The notes below the pieces were generated by a model, which had not been told where the DNA came from, ran no database searches, and saw only the letters and a program-made list of their open reading frames with translations. From the NCBI GenBank assembly GCA_947095585.1, contig OX352763.1:105999908-106063907 (forward strand): 64,000 nucleotides of DNA, in the 5' to 3' direction. The DNA comes from Nephrocerus scutellatus. Taxonomy: Eukaryota; Arthropoda; Insecta; Diptera; Pipunculidae. A program made the translations under genes and the position numbers. Below, piece by piece: positions 56,600 through 64,000 of this stretch (its first letter is position 1; each line of letters opens with the position of its first letter).

Positions 56600-57915
56600 T
56601 TCTTACAAAAAGGTTTGACAGAATTTTATTCAAATTGAATTTACTATTTACCTTAAATTTCTTTCTTTCGGAATCTACCAAACAGTTGTTAGAAATCATT
56701 TCGATTGACAGATGACAGTTTACCTGCTAATCCGTCAAAATGTTTACAACTTTAAAATTTAACCCTTAAATACCTTTCATACAAAATCTACCAAACAATC
56801 TTCATAATTAATTTCACATGTCTGTTAACCTAGTCTTTCAATATTTTAACAATTTTAAAATTTAACTAATTATTAAAATCTACCTAATAATTGTTTGAAG
56901 TTATTTCTGTTGACAGATGATAGGTGACAGTTAACCTGATAATCTCAAAATGTTAAAAATTTATAATGAAACCCTTAAATATCTTACTTTCCGGAATCTA
57001 CCAAATAATTGATATAATTTATTTCTATTGAGAGATGACAGAAGACATTTAACCTGTTTTTCTGTCAAAATGTTAACAAGTTTAAAATTAAACCCTTAAA
57101 TTTCTTTCTTTACGAAATCTATCAAACAATTGTTATAATTAATTTATATCGATTATTATTGTTATAATTAATTTATGTTGCTATATTAACAGGTTTACAT
57201 GTTACCTGTCATCGTCACCTGTTAACCTGCTAATCTGTCAAAAGGTTGCCTACTTTAAATCTTAACAGTTAAATTTATTTCCTTGTGGAATCTACCAAAC
57301 AATTGTTATTATTAATTTATGTTTAAAGACGACAGATGACCGGTAAACTGTTAACCTTCTAATCTGTCAAAATGTTAACAAGCTTAAAATTTAACCCTTA
57401 AAAGTCTTTCTTACGGAATCTAACAAACAATTGCCATAATTAATTTCTGCTGACAGATCAAAAGACTGTTAACCTGCTGGTCTTTCAATATTTCAACAAG
57501 TTTAAAATTTAACCTCTAAATTTCTTTCTTTCCGGAATCCACCACATAATTGTTAGAAATTATTTATGTTGACAGATGACAAGTGGCAGTTAACATGCTT
57601 ACCTGCCAAAATGTTACATACTTTAAAAGTTAACCCTTAAATTTCTTACTTTCCGAAATCGACCAAAGAATTTTTATAATTAATTTCTATTGAGAGATGA
57701 CAGATGACAGTAAACCGGTTTATCTGTCAAAATGTTAACAAGTTTAAAATTGAACCCGTAAATGTCTTTCTCTACGAAATCTATCAAAAAATTGTTGTAA
57801 TTCATTTATGTCGATTATTATTGTTATAAATAATTTGTATCGCCAGATTAGCAGGTTTACATGTTACCTGTTATCGTCACCTGTTAACCTGCTAATCTGC
57901 CAATACATTAACAAG
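56600..57915. repeat. 119-bp tandem array with 660-bp higher-order repeat
   Basis: GAATCTACCAAACAATTGTT starts units near 56673, 56787, 56877, 56995, 57114, 57290, 57417, 57535, 57655 and 57775. Shared blocks are TTGACAGATGACAG, TTAACCTGCTAATCTGTCAA and TTTAAAATTTAACCCTTAAA. Units 3, 4 and 5 match units 8, 9 and 10 in private variants (CTTACTTTCCG, CTATTGAGAGATGACAG, and the insert CGATTATTATTGTTATAA), an offset of 658-661 bases. Confidence 0.93.
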
Positions 57916-58004
57916 ATAAAAAATGTAAGCCGACTAACTAAGAAGGGCAATTTTGACTGTTTAACGACTGTGGTATTAATTTGAATTTTGCTCAAGAAAT
58001 GTCT

Positions 58005-58675
58005 TATGACAGCTATCATTTCATTTCATGTCAATTAATTTCAAGTCATTTTGTTTCATGTCATTTTGTTTCTTGTCATTTAATTTCAAGTCATTTCCTA
58101 TTATTTTATTTCCTTTTATGGCATTTTGTTTCATGTCATTTAATTTCAAGTCATTTTGTTTGATGTCATTTAGTTTCATGTCATTTCGTTTCATGCCATT
58201 TCTTTAAAAGTGATTTTTATGTCATTTCGATTCATGTTATTTTCGTTTCTTGTTTTTCATATCATACCATTTCGTTTCATGTTATTTCATTTCATGTCAA
58301 TTCGTTTCATGATATTTCGTTTTATGTCATTCAGTTTTATGTCATTTCGTTTCAGCTCATTTTTTTTCATGTCATTTCGTTTCATGCCATTTCTTTAAAA
58401 GCGATTTTTATGTCATTTCGATTCATGTTATTTCGTTTCAAGTCATTTGGCTTAATGTTATTTAATTTTGTTTTAGGTCATTTCGTTTATGTCAATTCCT
58501 TAAATGTCATTTCATTTCATGTCATTTCGTTTCATTTTATTTCATTTCTTTTTTTTTCATTTCATACCATCTCGTATTCATTTCATTTCATGTCATTTCG
58601 TTTCATGTTACTTCGTCTCATGTCATCTAGTTTCATGTAATTTTATCTCATGTCATTTCGTTTCGAGTCAAGTGT
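58005..58675. repeat. TTTCATGTCATTTCG simple array
   Basis: Units of 10 and 15 bases, TTTCATGTCA and TTTCGTTTCATGTCA, run without fixed order, with degenerate versions at the start. Frames across it are artefacts. 58680-58870 shows nothing recognisable. Confidence 0.9.
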
Positions 58676-58869
58676 TTTTATATAAAAAAACAACAACAAA
58701 CAAATCAATAAAACAAAGCAAACAAAGAACAAACAAAGAATTTAAAAAAGAGTAAAACGTGTGATAAAGTGGTGGCAAGGAAACCATGTAGTTCCCTTGT
58801 AAGTATGGTTGGTAAGAGGCTAACAACCTCACCAGTAATAATGGAAGGACAACATAGGTTGATGAAAAT

Positions 58870-59985
58870 GTATACTAAGTTCCCTTAATAGTTTTATAAT
58901 TCCTAAATATAATTTAATGTGACATTTAACGGATAGTAAAGTACACACATACACATCTACTTAATTACTATCAAAAACGCAGCCGCCTTTCTATACGACT
59001 TTGAAATTTTCAAATTTTTACACCACTACAACTGCAACTGCACGAAATTGAATCGCCAAGAAACAAACAAAAAAATACAAAAAAAAAGAGAAAAATGCAA
59101 ATTGCAATAGAAAAGAGAAGAAGCATATTTAAGAGAGAAAAGAAAATTTAGAGAGAGAGAGAGATAGAGAGAGAGAGATAGAGAGAGAGGAGGAAAGAGA
59201 GAAAAACAAAGCAATATTAATCCTAGTTAATTAGCACTCAATTCATTGCTTAAAATTTACTTTAATTTCAAATGTGAATAAATTAACTTGTAATTAATTA
59301 ATTATTAATAACAAAAAAAACACTATGAGAATATTTATAGTTAATAAAAAAATAAAACAAGACAACAACATAAAATGCATGATAATTAGTGTGCGTCTCA
59401 CGCATCACTTTCACACACATTTTGTAAATAATAAAAAAAATAAAAAATTAATATTATTAAATTATAATCTACAAACTACAAATAGACATATATTATAAAA
59501 ATATATATATATATATAGAATTAGAGAAAGAAAAGAAAATTATATATAATTATTGAATAAAGAATAATTATTGCAAATGACAAAAAAAATAAAAAACAGA
59601 ACAGCAAAAAAAAATTAATTAAAAATTATATAAATGATATTAAGAATTTCTTTTCGAATTATTAGTAAAAATGCATAAAATTCAATTAAAAAAAAATTAC
59701 TGATAATACACACACACACACACACACAAACACAACAAAGAAAAACCCTGTAAATTTGTTATTTTAAATAAAAAATTTGATGCAGAAAAAAATTAACAAA
59801 AAGTGAATCGACAAAAAAAAACAAATCAAAAAAGGAACAAAAAAAAATCTTAAAAAACCCTAAAAAATTATATATATCTATATATATTAAATAAAAATAT
59901 AAAAAATTTTAAATGTTTGTTGTTTTTATTTTTTATTACATTGTCAGAAAAGGGTTAACCCGTCGCCAGTAATGTTTGCGAGAAA
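58870..59985 (+). other. very AT-rich stretch, possible distal 3' UTR
   Basis: Contains a GAGA run (59153-59198), TA runs, a CA microsatellite (59708-59729), a Pumilio-type TGTAAATA at 59423-59430 and several AATAAA words (for example near 59556 and 59984). The composition is like a long fly 3' UTR, but a transcript reaching it from 53036 would cross several repeats. Unproven. Confidence 0.3.
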
Positions 59986-60159
59986 TAAAACTGCACTCTG
60001 CCGCAACTGGTATCAACGTTGGTTGGAGTTGGCTTTAAGGTAGGTAGATTGTCGACCACGCTGCTCTTGTGAGAGCCTCAATCAGAGCTTTAGTTCGCAA
60101 TTTTGTTACCACATAAGACCACGAAAGACTTACCAAGGATTGTTTGAATGGGTTTTAAG

Positions 60160-60440
60160 TCTAGCCAGTTTGATTATCCTTTATTCCGAATGCTTTTCCA
60201 GATCGAAAAAAAAGGTTTCCCCAAAGTTCGAAGTCTGGACTCCACTGTGACCGGACATCTGCAAAGTGGATAGTGGATAAGGATAAGAGTTGCTTTTCCA
60301 TTAGCCTCCTTGCAACTACAGAAGGAGTTATGGAATATACACAGCTTAGCAGCATATGGCTACCCACCGCAATCCATTGTTGCGAGATCTTTATATCAAC
60401 TCGATGGTTCTTCTCATATTTTGGTTGGGACATATAACAA
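60160..60440 (-). other. unidentified open frame, probably transposon debris
   Basis: About 90 codons with a segment HFADVRSQWSPDFELWG that I do not recognise. It is flanked by LINE debris and family D repeats, which suggests a mobile origin. No function is claimed. Confidence 0.3.
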
Positions 60441-60529
60441 AGTTAGTCAGACTACTCCAGCTTAGTTGAGACTAAGTAGTAAAAAACAACCCATAAAAAT
60501 ACAATTGTTCATGTAAATTCTCTAATAGG

Positions 60530-61185
60530 AGATGTGTATGTGTTAAAATTTGAAGAAAATCGAGCTAATTTTTAAAAAATGTATATGGGCACCCCTCGGA
60601 CCTCAGGGCCTAACTCCAAAAACTTTACAAAAAAATTTGTCCATCGGAGATACACACGTATATAAAATTTAAAAAAAATCGGAGAGACACATGTGTATTA
60701 AATTTGAAGAAAATCAGGTTATTTTTAAAAAAAAAAAATTATTGGGCCTCACGAACCCGGGCCCCGGGGTCTCCAAATTTTTTACAAAAAGTGTTGTCTA
60801 TCGGAGATACACATGTGTATTAAATTTGAAGAAAATTGGGATAATTTTTTTAAAAAAAGTTATGGGGCCCCACGAACCCGGGCCCGGGGTCTCCAAAATT
60901 TGTACAAAAAGTGTTGTATATCAGAGATATAAAATTTGAAGAAAATCGAGTAACATTTTGTAAAATATTTGTAGGGGAGCCCACCGACCCCGAGGCCCTA
61001 GGATCCTCAAATTTTAATAGAAAGTGTTGTCATCGGAGATATGGCTGTGTGAAAAATTTCAATAAAATAGGACTTTGGGAAGTGGGTCAAAAATTTATCG
61101 CAAGATTCCATGACACACAAATCCAAAAATCCACAAACCCACAAACACACGGGCAAGTGAAGTTAATATAGAGAATTTAAAAAGA
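60530..61185 (+). repeat. dispersed repeat family D, expanded copy
   Basis: At least five units of about 75-125 bp share AAAGTGTTGTCTATCGGAGA, TACACATGTGTATTAAATTT, GAAGAAAATCGGG and a G/C-rich block GGGGCCCCACGAACCCGGGC, and end in the family's 3' sequence AAGTGGGTCAAAAATTTATC, CAAGATTCCATGACAC and GTGAAGTTAATATAGAGAA. Confidence 0.85.
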
Positions 61186-61189
61186 GAGA

Positions 61190-61480
61190 GAATTTGTTCC
61201 TTCACTGACCTAAGCGGGCATCTAACTCTCTCCATTAAGCCAGTGTCTATATTGACGCCCTTCTTTTACAATTATATCGATCTCCCATATATGATGGTAA
61301 TGTCCATGATTTGTTTAACCAAAGTCATCAAAGCATTTCATTTAACAAGTTTCCAAGATCATGAATGCTTTGATTGCAAATTGGCTATCCGCACATATAC
61401 CAACGCTTCCAATTTGTGCGGAAGTCTTAAGTCTTCCTTATCGCTGGAACGTCCACCTAAACGATGCTAGTTGAAGCAGA
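61190..61480 (-). pseudogene. LINE RNase H fragment (I/R1-like)
   Basis: The reverse strand encodes VGICADSQFAIKAFMILETC, fitting the xxxDSQxAIKAL motif of RNase H in I/R1/LOA-type elements. The rest of the domain is not clear. 61480-61690 has no recognised content. Confidence 0.55.
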
Positions 61481-61689
61481 AAGCCTCTTTGTCTTTGAAC
61501 TTTGTCATATTATGGTCATCCGAGAAGACACCTGCACCAACTTAATCCTTCAAGTCGGTGTAGATTGTCACGTCAAATCGCCTCATTACTTCACCGTACT
61601 CGAGTTGATGAAGGATGAAGGATGGAGGAAGGCTGGCATTTTCGATTTAGTAGTTCACTCCTGACTGGGAGCTAGAGTTTTAATTGACA

Positions 61690-62700
61690 TCAGAATAAAC
61701 AAATTCGCTGGGCCAGATGGTGGTCCCCCATTACTTCTGAAGGGATGTACTTCCAAGCTGGCATTACCATGGCGTAAGCTTTTCTATTTATCCTATTCGC
61801 CTGGACTCTCTCCGAGTAGTAAGAAAACTAAATTTGTCCAGCCAATATAAAAAAAGAAGGCAAACCGTCATGTATCTCTTTGTACAGGGACTCATAGCAC
61901 TAACGTGCCTTCTTTCAAAGGTCATGGAAACGCTGATTAACTGTGAGATTATGAAATACCTTGAATGACGAGATTTACTCAATGACCGTCAGTATGGTTT
62001 CCGTGGACAACTGGCGATCTGATGGCATATCTAACCGAAAAGTAGGAACTAGTCGTTTCACAATTTTGGTGAAAGCAAAGTTGTAACACTTGACATTTCA
62101 AAGGCATTTGACATAGCTTGGCATCAAGCTCTTCTGTCCAAAATGCGTGCTTATGGAATCGATTAGCTTCAATATATTAGAAAATATCTTTTAACCTTTG
62201 CATCCAAGTTGTGTTTGATGTTTTTATGTCTAATATTCACCGCATAAATACAGGTGTTCCTCAGGGCTGTATTTTGTCTCCCACACTCTTTCTTATTTTC
62301 ATTAACGATCTTCTGGCTGTAACTTCTACTTCTCTTCGGGTATGGAACTAGAACAACAGCTCTTTAAGCTTGTTAAAGTCTGAACTTGACAGCATAACAA
62401 AGTGAGGAGAACACAATAGAGTCGAATGTAACACTTCAAAAACCCAATGTTTTCTCCTGTCATTGAAGCGCAATAGTAAACTCCAGCTATTATCCATGAA
62501 TGGCACTTGCATAGAGGAAACTGAAAAACTAACAATTCTTGCTGCGTTCTTTAACAACAAGCTTTGTTGGAATGACCACATATTCAATGTCGCCAAAAAT
62601 GACAAAAATATTGAAAGAACAATTGATTCGCTGGAACATTGCAGGAACTGTTGCAACAATTTTATCCAACTGATAACTTCCTTCAGGACACTTCAAATCC
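61690..62700 (+). pseudogene. family A LINE reverse-transcriptase remnant
   Basis: Successive frames encode SKLALPWRKLFYLSY, KVMETLIN-like sequence, VTLDISKAFDIAWHQALLSK near 62085-62145, KMRAYGID, GVPQGCILSPTLFLIFINDL near 62250-62312, and SLKRNSKLQLLSMNGTCIEE to FNNKLCWNDHIFNVAKN. The order is that of a jockey/CR1-type RT, but the YADD region is lost between 62330 and 62400 and many frameshifts are present. It runs straight into a family B fragment at about 62690. Confidence 0.8.
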
Positions 62701-62945
62701 AGGAACTTAACGCGTTCGATAGAAAAGTCTTAAGGAGAATTGTTGGCCATCCCGTATGTGAGGAAGGACGATTCCGAAGCGACAGCGAGGCCGGCCAAGC
62801 CTACGCCGGAAGGATGGCGTAGACCAGGATTTAGAAATGTCAAACTGGATGATATCAGCTCGAAATCGGGACCGGTGGAGAGACTTTTTGCGGGAGGCCA
62901 CGACCGGACCCCGGTTGTAGAGCCAAATATGATGATGATGATGAC
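62690..62945 (+). mobile_element. family B LINE 3' end fused to family A
   Basis: Encodes AFDRKVLRRIVGHPVCEEGR, then jumps to the segment GAAGGATGGCGTAGACCAGG and ends at GTAGAGCCAAATATGATGAT with four ATG units. Relative to 42060-42930 it lacks the interval that contains the 169-bp unit. The junction with family A is within a single open frame, which makes a chimeric reading frame. Confidence 0.82.
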
Positions 62946-63089
62946 AACTTCTAGGGTTCAAAATCAGAATTCTTGTTAAAAATAGCTTTTTAAACGTTCT
63001 TCTTTATTTTCGTATTTTTCTTTTGTTTTGGTTTTGTTTCTTAACTTAATATACCTGACATTGATTATGAAACATAATTAATATACCAC

Positions 63090-63195
63090 GACCAATATAG
63101 TATATTACATAACGAGCGAGGAAAGTGGACGTGGACGATAAGCACTTTTCAGCGAGTAATGTACGCTTTTTTCACACGACCAAAACACAAAACAA
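63090..63195. repeat. dispersed repeat shared with 13060-13145
   Basis: TAGTATATTA, ACGATAAGCAC, TTTTCAGCGAGTAATGTACG and CACACGACCAAAACA, in the same order as near 13.1 kb, with about 20 extra bases here. Confidence 0.6.
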
Positions 63196-63239
63196 AACTA
63201 AAATAACTTGACTTGACCCCTTTTTGTCTGTATTTTCGA

Positions 63240-63600
63240 TTAATTTGAATTCCTTTTTAACCACCTTCCACAAGACCTAGAGAGCCGTGATTGTCTATGT
63301 CCAAAATAGCAATTTTATATTCCGCGTATGACGAGTGTCGCGTGTGGCGCGTGTGATGGGCTGACATTTTTTTTCTACTTTTTTGAGGTCCTTTTTAACA
63401 AACTTAAACAGGAGCTATAGAGCTGAAATTTTATGAGTGTCTAAGTCCAAAATAGCATTTTACATATTCCTTAGGGTCCTTTTTAACCACCTTCTACACG
63501 ACCTAGAGGGCTGAAATTTTGTGATCGACTCAATGTCAGGGACCAATTTTGATATCCCGCGTTTGACGCGTATCGCGCGTCGCGTGTGGCGCGTATGAAG
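63240..63600. repeat. diverged tandem repeat with CpG-rich blocks
   Basis: TCCTTTTTAACCACCTTC-like units start near 63251, 63389 and 63477, each followed by a GAGCTGAAATTTT-type block. Two copies end in CpG-rich words, GTGTCGCGTGTGGCGCGTG (near 63335) and TATCGCGCGTCGCGTGTGG (near 63571). Confidence 0.7.
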
Positions 63601-63604
63601 TGTG

Positions 63605-63880
63605 GAAATAAGTCTTATAGTTGCACTTTAGTCCTACATACCGAATTTCATAGAAATCGCTTAGTTCCCGAAATTCTAGTCCCTAATGATCGTATTCCAG
63701 AATTTCCATAGGAACAAGTCTTACAGTCCCATCTTAGTTCTAAATATCGAATTTCATATGAATCGCTTCAGCAACTGCTTGGTTCACAAAATTCCAGACC
63801 CTATTGGACGGATCCCAGAATTTCCGTAGGAACAAGGCTTATAGTCGCATCTTAGTCCTACATTACAGTTAGTTAGTTAG
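63605..63880. repeat. about 110-bp tandem repeat, two and a half copies
   Basis: AAGTCTTATAGTTGCA-type starts near 63610, 63717 and 63833, with shared CGAATTTCATA(G/T)(A/G)AATCGCTT and CCAGAATTTCC(A/G)TAGGAACAAG. After 63880 the window ends in AT-rich DNA without features. Confidence 0.75.
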
Positions 63881-64000
63881 TTACAAGAATTCAAAAATGT
63901 AACACATCATAACGCAAAATCGCAACAAAAGATTATTTTAGATACCGTGTTAAATTTTTTCAACACCGCCGATAAAGGAGTTTCACTTATAAAAAACTTG

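Noticed and set aside
58005..58675. Secreted or membrane protein from Phe/Ser/Met-rich frames
   Set aside because: The frames come from the TTTCATGTCA simple repeat.

Overview
The window reads as nuclear DNA of a higher fly (Diptera, probably Schizophora). The only host gene I can support is the 3' half of a T-box gene that I recognise as bifid / optomotor-blind (bi, omb), the fly member of the Tbx2/3 subfamily. Four coding exons lie on the + strand: 32309-32455 and 32525-32601 (end of the T-box DNA-binding domain), 51545-51795, and 52009-53036 (C-terminal region and stop). Splice sites and codon phases agree at every junction. The start of the T-box and the N-terminus were not found, so about 32 kb at the left is probably intron of the same gene, and the sequence after 53036 is 3' UTR and flank. 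The exact species cannot be read from the sequence. The long repeat-filled introns suggest a genome larger than that of Drosophila melanogaster; a tephritid-like fly would fit.

Layout. 1-32308: inferred intron, in which unique islands (about 2.9-4.2, 6.9-8.1, 13.6-14.6, 18.1-19.1, 23.1-24.4 and 29.6-32.3 kb) alternate with decayed transposons and tandem arrays. The islands are the best candidates for cis-regulatory DNA. 32309-32601: two T-box exons split by a 69-bp intron. 32602-51544: a 19-kb intron with retrotransposon fragments, a tRNA-headed SINE, several AT-rich tandem arrays and a unique island at 37.6-39.9 kb. 51545-53036: the last two exons. 53037-64000: 3' UTR start, more tandem arrays, Tc1/mariner remnants and retrotransposon fragments.

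Mobile DNA. All coding traces outside bi are broken transposon pieces: (A) a jockey/CR1-like non-LTR family, (B) an RTE-like non-LTR family ending in an ATG-repeat tail, a related RTE-like lineage at 20.3 and 27.2 kb, and (C) I/R1/LOA-like elements carrying RNase H domains. There are also a non-autonomous hAT element with intact target-site duplications, a hAT transposase relic, a PIF/Harbinger-type MITE with TTA duplications, a 322-bp inverted-repeat element, and Tc1/mariner relics. The SINE appears to share its 3' tail with family B, which would explain how it moves.

No intact transposase or reverse transcriptase and no new protein system is present. The least expected structure is in the repeats: a dispersed family in four places and both orientations, two arrays with higher-order periodicity (120/240 bp and 119/660 bp), GGTTGGTA arrays on both sides of a retrotransposon, and a four-fold 169-bp duplication inside a reverse-transcriptase gene.
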